This document shows positions 7,397 through 16,973 of a stretch of DNA of 40,005 bases, piece by piece; the first letter of the stretch is position 1; the number at the start of each line of letters is the position of its first letter. The stretch comes from Actinomycetota bacterium (GTDB lineage: Bacteria; Actinomycetota; Actinomycetes; Mycobacteriales; HKI-0501). The DNA is taken from contig JAVEDU010000005.1 in assembly GCA_030840805.1 (NCBI GenBank), positions 1-40,005 of the forward strand. Direction: 5' to 3'. Under the pieces are notes generated by a model, which was not told where the DNA came from, made no database searches, and saw only the letters and a list, made by a program, of their open reading frames with translations. The translations under genes and the position numbers were made by a program.

Positions 7397-8797
7397 GTGC
7401 CCCTCCGCCTGTACGACACGATGTCCCGGTCCGTCCGTGACTTCGAGCCCGTGACCCCGGGCCACGTCGGCATGTACCTGTGTGGGGTCACCGTGCAGGG
7501 CGCGCCGCACATCGGGCACCTGCGCAGCGGCCTGAACTTCGACGTCCTGCGCCGCTGGCTCGACTTCCGCGGCCTCGACGTCACCTACGTCCGCAACATC
7601 ACCGACATCGACGACAAGATCCTCACCAGGGCGGACGAGGAGGGCCTGCCGTGGTGGGCGCTCGGCGCCCGCAACGAGCGGATCCTCACCGCCGGGTACG
7701 AGACGCTCGGCTGCCTGCCGCCCACCTACGAGCCGCGGGCCACCGGCCACATCCCCGAGATGATCGAGATGATCAAGCGGCTGATCGATGGCGGGCACGC
7801 GTACGCCGCCGCCGGGGACGTGTACTTCGACGTGGCGTCGTACGGCGAGTACGGCGCGCTGTCCGGGCAGCGGCCCGACGAGGTCCAGCAGGGCGAGACC
7901 GCGGCCACCGGCAAGCGGAACCCGCAGGACTTCACGCTCTGGAAGGGCACCAAGCCCGGCGAGCCCGACACCGCCTCGTGGGAGACGCCGTGGGGCGCGG
8001 GCCGGCCCGGCTGGCACCTGGAGTGCTCCGCGATGGCCGGCAAGTACCTCGGCCCGGTGTTCGACATCCACGGCGGCGGGATCGACCTGGTGTTCCCGCA
8101 CCACGAGAACGAGCTGGCGCAGTCCCGCGCGGACGGACAGGAGTTCAGCCGGTACTGGCTGCACAACGCGTGGGTGACGCTGTCCGGCGAGAAGATGAGC
8201 AAGTCGCTCGGCAACACGCTGTCGATCGAGGCCGTCACCTCGCTGGTCCGCCCCGTCGAGCTGCGGTACTACCTCGTCGCGCCGCACTACCGGTCCACCA
8301 TCGAGTACTCCGAGGACGCGCTGAAGGAAGCGGCCACGGCGTACCGGCGGATCGAGGGTTTCGTCGAGCGGACGACCGAGCGGCTGGGCGAGGTCGGGCC
8401 GGGCACCCCGCCCGACCGTTTCGTGGTCGCGATGGACAACGACCTGGAGACCTCCGGCGCGCTGGCGGTCGTCCACGAGGCGGTCCGGGCGGGGAACGCG
8501 GCGCTCGCCGACGGTGACGACGACGCCGCGCGGGTGCGTGCCGCCGAGGTCCGCGCGATGCTGGACGTGCTCGGCCTGGACCCGCTCGACCCGCGCTGGC
8601 GGGCCGGTACGGACGACCGGCTCCACGGCGTGGTCGACGCGCTCGTGCGGGTGACGCTCGACGCCCGCCAGGCGGCGCGCGCACGAAAGGACTTCGCGGC
8701 GGCAGACGCCATTCGCGATCAGCTCAAGGCGGCCGGTGTGGTCGTCGAGGACACCGCGGCAGGGCCGCGGTGGACGCTTGCAGATGGAGACGTGTAG
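7397..8797 (+). CDS. cysS: Cysteinyl-tRNA synthetase
   Basis: A 466-residue class I aminoacyl-tRNA synthetase that charges tRNA-Cys. Seen: [13 protein letters not shown] with Cys29 (zinc ligand) and HIGH at 38-41, further zinc-site residues in WHLECS and HHENELAQS, and KMSKS at 266-270, followed by the C-terminal tRNA-binding region ending [14 protein letters not shown]. The length is normal for bacterial CysRS and longer than MshC, the mycothiol-pathway relative, so CysS is preferred. The GTG start at 7397 appears leaderless. It is immediately followed by rlmB; the stop and the next ATG are adjacent, so the two are one operon. Confidence 0.96.
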   Translation: MPLRLYDTMSRSVRDFEPVTPGHVGMYLCGVTVQGAPHIGHLRSGLNFDVLRRWLDFRGLDVTYVRNITDIDDKILTRADEEGLPWWALGARNERILTAGYETLGCLPPTYEPRATGHIPEMIEMIKRLIDGGHAYAAAGDVYFDVASYGEYGALSGQRPDEVQQGETAATGKRNPQDFTLWKGTKPGEPDTASWETPWGAGRPGWHLECSAMAGKYLGPVFDIHGGGIDLVFPHHENELAQSRADGQEFSRYWLHNAWVTLSGEKMSKSLGNTLSIEAVTSLVRPVELRYYLVAPHYRSTIEYSEDALKEAATAYRRIEGFVERTTERLGEVGPGTPPDRFVVAMDNDLETSGALAVVHEAVRAGNAALADGDDDAARVRAAEVRAMLDVLGLDPLDPRWRAGTDDRLHGVVDALVRVTLDARQAARARKDFAAADAIRDQLKAAGVVVEDTAAGPRWTLADGDV

Positions 8798-9778
8798 ATG
8801 GCCGGCAACTCTCAGCGCCCGAACCGCCGCAAGGCGGGCACCAAGAAGGGCGCCGTCGTCGGCTCGGGCGGCCAGCACCGCAAGGCGCTGCAGGGCAAGG
8901 GTCCGACGCCCAAGGCGGAGGAGCGCACCAAGCACCCCGCGGCGCGGCGGGCGAAGGCCGCCGCCAAGCGGGCCGAGGCCGGTCCGCAGGTCCGCACCGC
9001 GCCCGGTCGCCGTGGTTTCGCCGCCAAGGAGGCCCCGGAACTGCTCGTCGGCCGTAACCCGGTCGCCGAGGCGCTGCGGGCCGAGATCCCGGCGACGGCG
9101 CTGTACGTGGCGCTCGGCCTGGACAACGACGAGCGGATCACCGAGGCGATCCAGCTCGCCGGTGACCGCGGCCTGTCGGTGCTGGAGGTGTCGCGGCACG
9201 AGCTCGACCGGATGACCGGGGGCGTGCTGCACCAGGGCATCGGGCTGCAGGTTCCGCCGTACGCGTACAGCCAGCTCGACGACGTGCTGGAGCTGGCGCT
9301 CCAGTCCCGGACGGCCGGGCTGATCGTGGCGCTCGACGGGGTCACCGACCCGCGGAACCTCGGCGCCGTGGTCCGGTCGGCCGCGGCGTTCGGCGCGCAC
9401 GGGGTGCTGCTGCCCGAGCGCCGGTCGGCGAGCATGACGGCGACGGCGTGGCGTACCTCCGCGGGGGCGGCCGCCCGGCTGCCCATCGCCAAGGTCACGA
9501 ACCTGACCCGCGCGCTGGAACGCTGCCAGAAGGCCGGGTTCGTCGTCGCCGGGCTGGACGCGGACGGCGAGATGTCCCTCGACGAGCTGGAGCTCGCCAC
9601 CGACCCGATGGTGGTCGTGGTCGGGTCCGAGGGGCGGGGCCTGTCCCGGCTCGTCGGCGAGAAGTGCGACATCCGGGTGTCGATCCCGATGACGTCGGCG
9701 ACCGAGTCGCTGAACGCGTCGGTCGCGGCCGCCGTGACGCTGGCCGAGGTGGCGCGCCGGCGGCGTACCGCGTCCTGA
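8798..9778 (+). CDS. rlmB: 23S rRNA 2'-O-ribose methyltransferase (SpoU/TrmH family)
   Basis: A 326-residue SPOUT methyltransferase. It has a basic disordered head (1-80, many Lys/Arg, probably rRNA contact), a substrate-binding domain starting [12 protein letters not shown] (82-93), then the three SpoU motifs: [16 protein letters not shown] (180-195), [11 protein letters not shown] (273-283) and [15 protein letters not shown] (296-310). Together these bind S-adenosylmethionine in the trefoil knot. The pairing with cysS with no gap is a conserved actinobacterial arrangement and supports RlmB (Gm2251) over other SpoU members, although the exact target nucleotide is inferred. Confidence 0.93.
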   Translation: MAGNSQRPNRRKAGTKKGAVVGSGGQHRKALQGKGPTPKAEERTKHPAARRAKAAAKRAEAGPQVRTAPGRRGFAAKEAPELLVGRNPVAEALRAEIPATALYVALGLDNDERITEAIQLAGDRGLSVLEVSRHELDRMTGGVLHQGIGLQVPPYAYSQLDDVLELALQSRTAGLIVALDGVTDPRNLGAVVRSAAAFGAHGVLLPERRSASMTATAWRTSAGAAARLPIAKVTNLTRALERCQKAGFVVAGLDADGEMSLDELELATDPMVVVVGSEGRGLSRLVGEKCDIRVSIPMTSATESLNASVAAAVTLAEVARRRRTAS

Positions 9779-9797
9779 CCGGCCGACCCGCCCTTCA

Positions 9798-9852
9798 CGT
9801 GATCATGAGTCCGTTTTCCGCGTTCCGTGCCGAAGACGGACTCATGATCACG
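9798..9852. repeat. Palindromic intergenic element with TGATCATG ends
   Basis: Perfect 17-bp arms, CGTGATCATGAGTCCGT (9798-9814) and its complement (9836-9852), extended by T/A and G-T pairs, with a loop of about 14 nt. It lies between rlmB and the flavin oxidoreductase. It shares the outer TGATCATG with the repeats at 1-53 and 10886-10944 but has a different inside. It may serve as the rlmB terminator. Confidence 0.75.
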
Positions 9853-9872
9853 GCACGGAAGTGAGGACAGCG

Positions 9873-10889
9873 ATGGAACTCGGCGTGTACTCGTTTGCCG
9901 AGGTGACCGGCGACGCCGGTCCCGAACAGCGGCTCCGTGACCTGGTCGAGGAGATCGTGCTCGCCGACCAGGTGGGCCTCGACGTGTACGGCCTCGGCGA
10001 GCACCACCGCCCCGACTACGCGTCCTCCGCCCCCGCGGTGGTCCTCGCCGCGGCGGCGTCCCGGACGACGAAGATCCGGCTCAGCAGCGCCGTCACGGTG
10101 CTCAGCTCGGACGATCCGGTACGGGTCTTTCAGGACTTCGCCACGCTGGACCTGCTGTCCGGCGGCCGGGCCGAGATCATGGCCGGCCGGGGGTCGTTCA
10201 TCGAGTCGTTCCCGCTGTTCGGGTACGACCTGGAGGACTACGACGCGCTGTTCGCCGAGAAGCTGGAGCTGCTGCTCAGGCTGCGCCGGGCCGAGCGGGT
10301 CACGTGGTCGGGACGGCACCGGGCGGCACTGAACGATCAGCCGGTGTACCCGCGGCCGGTGCAGGACCTGCTGCCGGTGTGGCTGGCCGTCGGGGGCAAC
10401 CCGCCGTCGGCTCTGCGCGCGGGCACGCTCGGGCTGCCGATGGCGCTGGCGATCATCGGCGGGCAACCGGAGCGGTTCGCGCCGCTCGTCGACCTGCACC
10501 GGCAGGCCGCCCAGCGGATCGGGCACGAGCAGCTGCCGGTCAGCCTCAACACGCACGGGTTCCTCGCGGACACGGCGGAGGAGGCGGCGGACGCGTTCTT
10601 CCCGCCGTACGCGGACGTGATGACCAAGCTCGGCGCCGAACGTGGGTGGAGCCCGATGTCGCGCCGGGACTTCGACGCGATGACCGACCTGCGGGGCGCG
10701 ATCATGCTCGGCAACCCCGAGCAGGTGGCGGAGAAGATCGTGTTCCAGCACGGGATCTTCGGGCATCAGCGGTACCTGATGCAGCTGTCGGTCGGGACGA
10801 TGCCGCACCGCAGTGTGCTGCGTGCGATCGAGCTGCTCGGCACCGAGGTGGCCCCGCTGGTCCGCAAGGAGCTGTCCAACGCCGGTTGA
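9873..10889 (+). CDS. LLM-class (luciferase-like) flavin-dependent oxidoreductase
   Basis: A 338-residue TIM-barrel protein of the bacterial luciferase-like superfamily, using F420 or FMN. Seen: [14 protein letters not shown], the [20 protein letters not shown] segment (about 50-70), [20 protein letters not shown], and [17 protein letters not shown], all hallmarks of this family; the C-terminus resembles monooxygenase-type members ([10 protein letters not shown]). A GTG at 9861 is in frame, but ATG at 9873 has GAGG at a good distance. The substrate is unknown. The gene stands alone between two palindromic elements, and its TGA stop (10887-10889) is the first part of the second palindrome. Confidence 0.9.
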   Translation: MELGVYSFAEVTGDAGPEQRLRDLVEEIVLADQVGLDVYGLGEHHRPDYASSAPAVVLAAAASRTTKIRLSSAVTVLSSDDPVRVFQDFATLDLLSGGRAEIMAGRGSFIESFPLFGYDLEDYDALFAEKLELLLRLRRAERVTWSGRHRAALNDQPVYPRPVQDLLPVWLAVGGNPPSALRAGTLGLPMALAIIGGQPERFAPLVDLHRQAAQRIGHEQLPVSLNTHGFLADTAEEAADAFFPPYADVMTKLGAERGWSPMSRRDFDAMTDLRGAIMLGNPEQVAEKIVFQHGIFGHQRYLMQLSVGTMPHRSVLRAIELLGTEVAPLVRKELSNAG

Positions 10890-10944
10890 TCATGGGGTTT
10901 GCAACAGGAAACGCCCGCGTGTCTGTTGCAAACCCCATGATCAA
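10886..10944. repeat. Palindromic intergenic repeat, copy 2
   Basis: The perfect 22-bp arms at 10886-10907 and 10923-10944 begin TTGATCATGGGGTTTGC. Inside, ACGC (10911-10914) pairs with GCGT (10917-10920). It lies between two converging genes and could end both transcripts. It contains the stop codon of the upstream gene. It is a close copy of the element at 1-53. Confidence 0.85.
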
Positions 10945-10960
10945 CGCGGCAGGGGGAAGG

Positions 10961-12052
<1,092 letters not shown>

Positions 12053-12124
12053 GGTGCGTCCTTCCACCGGCAGGAACGTGCCGGACGATCCGAGTACGGG
12101 ACGGCAGCCACTGCCCGCCCGCGG

Positions 12125-12154
12125 ACCGTAACCGATCGGCGTGACGCACGTCAC
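12125..12154 (-). promoter_or_regulatory. Putative promoter and operator of the sugar ATPase gene
   Basis: The minus strand has ATCGGTTACGGT (12125-12136), giving a TACGGT -10-like box. The 14-nt palindrome GTGACG-CA-CGTCAC (12141-12154) lies just upstream. The same ATCGGTTACGGT word occurs at the start of the intact LacI-family gene (13704-13715). Confidence 0.45.
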
Positions 12155-12259
12155 TCCGCTCGTCCGCCCGGCGCGCACCGCGCACACCTGTCCGCCTCCA
12201 CGGCGCCGGTCGGCCCGATCGTGAGGCAGGATCGTCGGGGACCGACGAAGGGAGGCACC

Positions 12260-12565
12260 GTGCCGGGACTCGCCGAGATCGCCGAGGCCGCGGGCGTCGG
12301 CATCGCCACGGTCGGCCGTGTCGCGGTCCGCCGCGCCGGGGTGAACTCCGGGACCCGGGCGCGCGTGCTCGCCGTGGCGCAGGTCGGGTCCGGGGTCGAC
12401 TGCGGCGCCGAGGGCGCCGGGCGGCTGCTGGACGGTGCGCGGCCGACCGGCGTGGTGGGCGCGAGCGACGCGACGGCCTCCGGCGCGACGACGGCGTCGC
12501 TCCCGCACTCGCGGGTGGTCCGCCCGCGCCCGATGCTCCGCGGCTCGACGGCGGCCCCGGCATGA
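12260..12565 (+). pseudogene. Internally deleted LacI-family regulator
   Basis: A 101-residue reading frame with GGGAGG just before the GTG start. The first ~40 residues match the LacI headpiece ([15 protein letters not shown], then [15 protein letters not shown]), although the hinge helix is altered. It then jumps directly to a segment like the end of the effector domain ([21 protein letters not shown]), and the last ~25 residues match nothing known to me. Most of the ~270-residue ligand domain is missing, so it is probably a deletion remnant. It could still make a small DNA-binding protein. Its TGA overlaps the ATG of the following ParA-like gene (ATGA). Confidence 0.6.
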
Positions 12566-13686
12566 GCCTCTTCCGCCGGCGGAACACCGATGTCGGCACG
12601 CCGCGCGAGGACACGCCGAACCGGGACACACCGGGACGGTCCGGGCTCGTAGGCTCTCGGAGGCACTGGTCGGAGTTGATGGGCGGTCGAACACAGGTGA
12701 GCGAGCCGGGCGGTCGGCAGAGCGTGGCCGAGCTTCCGGGGTATCCCCCTGGGGAGGCCCCGGCATCCGGGCACCTTCCGTCGGCGGGGCTGCGGCGGCT
12801 GTTCCGGTGGCGGCGGCACGAGGCCGGGGTCGCGGTCCACATCCCGACCGGCGGGGTGCTCGCCGACCCGCTGAACCTGCCGCCGTACGAGCTGGACGTG
12901 GTCCGCGCGGTCCGCGGGCTGATCCCCGGCCCGCGCATCGTGGCCTTCATCAACCCCAAGGGCGGCGTCCACAAGACGACCGCGGCGGTGCTCACGGCCG
13001 CGACGTTCGGGACGCTCCGCGGGCCCGGCGTGCTGGCATGGGACGACAACGAGCTGCGGGGCACGCTGGGGCTGCGCTCGGGCACCGCCCGGCACGGCCG
13101 CACGATCAAGCACCTGTTGCTGGACCTCCCGGAGCTGGAGGCCACCGGCGGCCCCTACCCCGAGGACCTGGACGCGTACCTGCGCCACCAGGACGACGGG
13201 GTGTTCGACGTGCTGGCGGCGGACGAGGATCCCAAGATCGGCCGGCTGCTCACCGCGGACATCGTGTCGCGGCTGACCTCGGCGGTGCTCCGGAGCCACC
13301 CGCTCGTGCTGGTGGACACCGGCAACAACGTCGACTCGGACAACTGGCGCACGATCGTGGCGCGGGCCGACCAGCTCGTCGTCGTCACGCTGCCGCGCGA
13401 GGACGCCGCGTTCGCGGCCGACTGGATGCTCGAGGTGCTGGTGGAGGACGGGTTGGAGCACAAGGTCGCCGACGCGATCACGATCTTCTCCACCCCCACC
13501 CCGAACGTCGACCCGGAGCTGCTCGCCGACCTCACCGAGCACTTCACCTCCCGGACCCGGGCGGTCGTGCGGACGCCGTACGACCCGGCGCTGGAGCAGG
13601 GCGGCCGGATCGAGTACGCGGCCCTGCGGCCGGAGACCCGGGACGCGTGGGTACACGTCGCGGCGCTGATCGCTCAGGGGTTGTAG
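12562..13686 (+). CDS. ParA/MinD-family ATPase
   Basis: A 374-residue P-loop ATPase. An N-terminal part of ~120 residues (basic, then a low-complexity stretch) precedes the ATPase domain. That domain has a deviant Walker [11 protein letters not shown] (131-140), with signature Lys133 and Lys138, in which the usual glycine before the last lysine is His. It is followed by [19 protein letters not shown] and a Walker [12 protein letters not shown] (246-256). As far as I recall, the WDxNExRGTLG segment marks an actinobacterial MinD/ParA group found outside the main chromosome-partition parAB pair. No ParB partner is nearby. ATG at 12562 overlaps the stop of the LacI remnant, which suggests coupled translation. 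Its cargo and role are unknown. Confidence 0.85.
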   Translation: MSLFRRRNTDVGTPREDTPNRDTPGRSGLVGSRRHWSELMGGRTQVSEPGGRQSVAELPGYPPGEAPASGHLPSAGLRRLFRWRRHEAGVAVHIPTGGVLADPLNLPPYELDVVRAVRGLIPGPRIVAFINPKGGVHKTTAAVLTAATFGTLRGPGVLAWDDNELRGTLGLRSGTARHGRTIKHLLLDLPELEATGGPYPEDLDAYLRHQDDGVFDVLAADEDPKIGRLLTADIVSRLTSAVLRSHPLVLVDTGNNVDSDNWRTIVARADQLVVVTLPREDAAFAADWMLEVLVEDGLEHKVADAITIFSTPTPNVDPELLADLTEHFTSRTRAVVRTPYDPALEQGGRIEYAALRPETRDAWVHVAALIAQGL

Positions 13687-13709
13687 CGCTCGACGTGTCC
13701 TGAATCGGT

Positions 13710-13715
13710 TACGGT
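13710..13715 (+). promoter_or_regulatory. -10 box of a leaderless LacI-family gene
   Basis: TACGGT lies 6 nt before the ATG at 13722 and there is no Shine-Dalgarno sequence. The word ATCGGTTACGGT here is repeated upstream of the sugar ATPase (12125-12136, other strand), so it may also belong to an operator. Confidence 0.5.
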
Positions 13716-13721
13716 TCGGCC

Positions 13722-14801
13722 ATGTCGACCGGTAAGCGCACCCGTCGGACGGCGACACTGGCGTCGCTGGCCGCGGAGCTCGGGGTGTCCCGGACCACCG
13801 TCTCCAACGCGTACAACCGTCCCGACCAGCTGTCTCCGCAGCTGCGCCAGCGCGTGCTCGACGCGGCCAAGAGCCTCGGGTACCCGGGGCCGGACCCGGT
13901 GGCCCGGTCGCTGCGGACCCGCCGCGCCGGTGCGGTGGGGCTGCTGCTGACCGAGGCGCTGTCGTACGCGTTCCGCGACCCGGGCGCGGTGGCGTTCCTG
14001 GAGGGGTTGGCGCTGGCCTGCGAGGACGCCCGTACCGGCCTGCTCCTGGTGCCGGCAGTCGAGGGCAGCGGTACGGACCCCGCGGTGGTGTCGCGGGCCG
14101 CGGTGGACGGGTTCGTCGTGTACTCGATGCCGTCCGACAACCCGTACCTGGCGACCGTGCTGGAACGGCCCGTGCCGACCGTGATCGTGGACGAGCCGGC
14201 CGGGCTGGAGGGCGTGGACTTCGTCGGCGTGCAGGACCGCGCGGGCATGGCCGCGGTGGGCCGGCACCTGGTGGCCCTCGGGCACCGGCGGGTCGGCGTG
14301 GTGACCTCGGGCCTGTCGGCGGACGGATATGAGGGCCTCGCGGACCTGGCGCGGCAGCGCGCGGCGACCTACCACGTGGTCCGGGACCGGCTGGAGGGGC
14401 TCGCGGAGGGCCTCGCCACCGGCGGCATCGCGTGGGAGTCGGTACCGGTACAGGAGATGCCGGCCAACGCGCTGCACCTCGGGAAGACCGGCGCGCACGC
14501 GCTCCTCGACGCGTCTCCCGACCTGACCGCGATCGTCGGGATGAGCGACATCGTGGCCCTGGGCGTGCTCGACGCGGTCACCGAGCGCGGCGGCTCGGTG
14601 CCGGGCGACGTCTCGGTGACCGGGTTCGACGACACCGTGGCCGCGCGCGAGGTGGGCCTGACCACGGTGCACCAGCCGCTGCGCGAGAAGGGACGCGTCG
14701 CCGGTGAGCTGCTGCTCGACACCGGTGAGCGCACCGGACCGCGGACCCGGATCCTGCCCGCGGAGCTGGTGGTGCGGTCCACGACCGGTCCCGTTCGCTG
14801 A
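13722..14801 (+). CDS. LacI-family transcriptional regulator
   Basis: A 359-residue regulator with the DNA-binding headpiece at about 12-32 (TLASLAAELGVSRTTVSNAY), followed by the hinge (LSPQLRQRVLDAAKSLGYPG). The periplasmic-binding-protein-like effector domain runs from about 70 to the end and includes FVGVQDRAGMAAVGRHLVALG and SVTGFDDTVAAREVGLTTV. It probably responds to a sugar or sugar-like ligand; the ligand and operator are not given by the sequence. The start is ATG with a leaderless-type promoter. It is transcribed with its back to the ParA gene and ahead of the first LCP gene. Confidence 0.93.
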   Translation: MSTGKRTRRTATLASLAAELGVSRTTVSNAYNRPDQLSPQLRQRVLDAAKSLGYPGPDPVARSLRTRRAGAVGLLLTEALSYAFRDPGAVAFLEGLALACEDARTGLLLVPAVEGSGTDPAVVSRAAVDGFVVYSMPSDNPYLATVLERPVPTVIVDEPAGLEGVDFVGVQDRAGMAAVGRHLVALGHRRVGVVTSGLSADGYEGLADLARQRAATYHVVRDRLEGLAEGLATGGIAWESVPVQEMPANALHLGKTGAHALLDASPDLTAIVGMSDIVALGVLDAVTERGGSVPGDVSVTGFDDTVAAREVGLTTVHQPLREKGRVAGELLLDTGERTGPRTRILPAELVVRSTTGPVR

Positions 14802-14820
14802 TTCCCGCGGTTCGCCACGG

Positions 14821-14836
14821 GCGCCGCCCCCGGCGC
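14821..14836 (+). terminator. Hairpin after the LacI-family gene
   Basis: GCGCCG-CCCC-CGGCGC, a 6-bp GC stem 19 nt past the stop at 14801. There is no T-tract, so it is only a candidate. Confidence 0.4.
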
Positions 14837-14873
14837 GGTAGCCTCCGGGGCCGCTGATCGGTTGGATCCGGGC

Positions 14874-14900
14874 CGTATGGTTGCGCCAAGTAACCATACG
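14874..14900. promoter_or_regulatory. Inverted repeat in the leader of the first LCP gene
   Basis: CGTATGGTT (14874-14882) and AACCATACG (14892-14900) are perfect 9-bp arms with a 9-nt gap, ending 25 nt before the preferred start at 14926. It could be an operator or an RNA hairpin. A possible -10 box, TAGCCT, lies at 14838-14843. A related half-site, GTACCATAC, lies at 24731-24739. Confidence 0.5.
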
Positions 14901-14925
14901 AAGTCCGAGGGTGAACGAGGGCGAT

Positions 14926-15921
14926 GTGGTCGAGCAGGACAAGTCCGTGCTGACGAGTGCGTTCGAGCAACCCGAGGAGAACCCGGCGCCACGCCGGCGG
15001 CGCTCGACCCTGGTCAGGGTGCTGATCGGCATGGTGGTCGCGGTCGTGGTCATCGTCGCCGGTACCGCGGGCGCCGGCGTGTACTTCGCGAACAAGCTCG
15101 ACAAGAACATCGAGCGGATCGGCAACGTCTTCGGGCCGCTGCCCCGGGAGGGGCGCCCGGGCAAGGAGCCGGTGGCCGCCGACGCACTGAACATCCTGCT
15201 CGTGGGCTCCGACGTGCGCGCGAAGGGCCAGACCACCGGCTCGGCCGGTACGCCGACCGGTGGCAGCGAGCGCTCCGACACCATCATGATCGTGCACATC
15301 CCGGCGGACCGGAAGCATGCGTACGTCGTCTCGCTGCCCCGCGACTCGTGGGTCCCCGTCCCCGGCCGCGGCATCACGAAGATCAACGCGGCGTACGCGT
15401 ACGGCGGTCCGACCCTGCTGGTCCGCACCATCGAGCAGTTGACCGACGTGCAGATCGATCACTACGCGCAGGTCGACTTCGCCGGCTTCACGTCGATGAC
15501 CGACGCGGTCGGTGGCGTGGACATCCCGGCGGCGGGGCACCTCGACGGCGAGTCGGCGCTGGCGTACGTCCGCGAGCGGAAGACCCTCGCGAACGGTGAC
15601 TTCGACCGGATCAAGCGCCAGCACCGGTTCCTGCGGGCCCTGATGTCCCGGGCCAAGCCGACCGACCCCGTGGCGTTCACGAAGCTGATGGACGCGGTGA
15701 CCCGGTCGGTGAGCATCGACGACGGCATGTCCGGCGGTGACCTGCGGTCGCTCGCGCTCGGTATGCGGAGCGTCCGGGCCGGAGACATCCACTTCCACAC
15801 CGCGCCGACCAAGGGCACCGGGATGGTCGGCGACCAGAGCGTCGTGTTCCTCGACCCGTCCGCGGACCGGCTGCTGTGGGAGGCCATCCGCAACGACCGG
15901 ATGTCGACCTGGAAGAAGTAG
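14926..15921 (+). CDS. LCP (LytR-CpsA-Psr) family glycopolymer transferase, copy 1
   Basis: A 331-residue membrane-anchored protein. It has a short cytoplasmic head with RRRR, one membrane segment (about 29-53) and an extracellular LCP domain with ILLVGSDVRA (90-99), SDTIMI (117-122), LPRDSWVPV (137-145), YVRERK (214-219) and DFDRIKRQ (225-232). These are the Asp/Arg residues that bind the polyprenyl pyrophosphate and metal. LCP enzymes move polysaccharide from a lipid carrier to peptidoglycan. GTG at 14926 is preferred (GAGGG 4 nt upstream) over in-frame GTG 14911 and TTG 14881. It opens the polysaccharide locus, and a close paralog at 36755-37795 closes it. Confidence 0.93.
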   Translation: MVEQDKSVLTSAFEQPEENPAPRRRRSTLVRVLIGMVVAVVVIVAGTAGAGVYFANKLDKNIERIGNVFGPLPREGRPGKEPVAADALNILLVGSDVRAKGQTTGSAGTPTGGSERSDTIMIVHIPADRKHAYVVSLPRDSWVPVPGRGITKINAAYAYGGPTLLVRTIEQLTDVQIDHYAQVDFAGFTSMTDAVGGVDIPAAGHLDGESALAYVRERKTLANGDFDRIKRQHRFLRALMSRAKPTDPVAFTKLMDAVTRSVSIDDGMSGGDLRSLALGMRSVRAGDIHFHTAPTKGTGMVGDQSVVFLDPSADRLLWEAIRNDRMSTWKK

Positions 15922-15938
15922 CCACCGCCGTACGAGAT

Positions 15939-15976
15939 CGGGGCTCCCGTCAGCTCGGCAGGTGACGGGAGCCCCG
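15939..15976. terminator. Bidirectional hairpin between LCP copy 1 and the epimerase
   Basis: Perfect 14-bp stem: CGGGGCTCCCGTCA (15939-15952) and TGACGGGAGCCCCG (15963-15976), 10-nt loop. It lies between two converging genes. Confidence 0.9.
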
Positions 15977-15990
15977 AGCCGGGTCCGAGC

Positions 15991-16935
15991 TCAGCCCCCG
16001 GCGGCCGCGCGCTCCTTCCGGAACCACGCCACGGTGGCGGCGAGCCCGTCGTCCAGCGGCACCGGCGTGACGTCGGGGAACAGGCTCTTCAGGCGCGCGT
16101 CGGCCGCCTGCGAGTCCCGGACGTCGCCCACCCGCGTCTCGATGTGCGTGCGCTCCACCGGCGTGCCGAGGATCGCGCCGAGCCGGTCCAGGAGATCGAG
16201 CAGCGAGGTGCGGCTGCCGAACGCCAGGTTGACGGCGTCGGGGTGGGTGACCCGGCGGATGACCGCATCCCCCAGGACCTGGCACACCGTGCCGACGTAC
16301 GTGAAGTCCCGGCTCTGGGTCCCGTCGCCGAACACCGTGGCCGGCCGGCCGGACAGCGCCGCGTCGACGAAGGCGGGGATCACGGCGGCATACGCGTGAC
16401 CGGCCGCCTGGAGCGGTCCGTACACGTTGAAGAACCGGAAGGACAGCACGGGCAGGTCGAAGCTCGTGCCGTAGGCGAGGGTGTACGCCTCCGTGACGAG
16501 CTTCGACGCCGCGTACGGCGACAGCGGCCGGGTCGCGAGCCCCTCGTGCTTGGGCAGCGTCGGGTTGGCGCCGTACACCGAGCTCGACGACGCGGCGATC
16601 ACGTGCGCGCCGGCCTTGCGGGCGGCCTCGAGGACGTACAGCGTCCCCGTGGCGTTGACCTCGTGGCTGGCCACCGGATCCCGCAGCGAGCGGGGCACCG
16701 ACGGCCGGGCGGCGAGGTGCACCACGGCATCCGCGCCGGCGACCACCTCGTCGAGCACGGGACGGTCCAGGATGCTGCCGACCACGAGCTCGGCGTCGAC
16801 ACCGTGGAGATTCGACTCGAACCCGGTGGCCAGGTTGTCGAACGCGACGACCTCGTCGACATCGGGCAGTTCACTCAGGTGACGGCACAGATTGGCTCCG
16901 ATGAACCCTGCCCCGCCGGTGACAACGACGCGCAC
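15991..16935 (-). CDS. NAD-dependent sugar epimerase/dehydratase (UDP-glucose 4-epimerase-like)
   Basis: A 314-residue extended SDR enzyme. Rossmann motif GGAGFIG (7-13); active-site SSSSVYG with Ser near 116-119; Tyr141-xxx-Lys145 in SPYAASK. FRFFNVYGPLQ and ATVFGDGTQSRDFTYV are typical of 4-epimerases and related dehydratases acting on NDP-hexoses. The GTG start at 16935 has AAGGAAG upstream. It is the last gene of the minus-strand polysaccharide operon, 38 nt after the glycosyltransferase. The exact sugar (Glc/GlcNAc 4-epimerisation is most likely) is inferred. Confidence 0.9.
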   Translation of the reverse strand: MRVVVTGGAGFIGANLCRHLSELPDVDEVVAFDNLATGFESNLHGVDAELVVGSILDRPVLDEVVAGADAVVHLAARPSVPRSLRDPVASHEVNATGTLYVLEAARKAGAHVIAASSSSVYGANPTLPKHEGLATRPLSPYAASKLVTEAYTLAYGTSFDLPVLSFRFFNVYGPLQAAGHAYAAVIPAFVDAALSGRPATVFGDGTQSRDFTYVGTVCQVLGDAVIRRVTHPDAVNLAFGSRTSLLDLLDRLGAILGTPVERTHIETRVGDVRDSQAADARLKSLFPDVTPVPLDDGLAATVAWFRKERAAAGG

Positions 16936-16973
16936 ACTGCTTCCTTCCCATGGTCTGACGGATCGAGACGCCC

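Noticed and set aside
9798-10944. The flavin oxidoreductase gene as cargo of a transposon bounded by the two palindromes
   Set aside because: The two palindromes differ inside, each is itself a full palindrome, there is no transposase and no target duplication.
13674-15431. 585-aa minus-strand frame
   Set aside because: Opposite the LacI and LCP genes, compositionally odd, no motifs.
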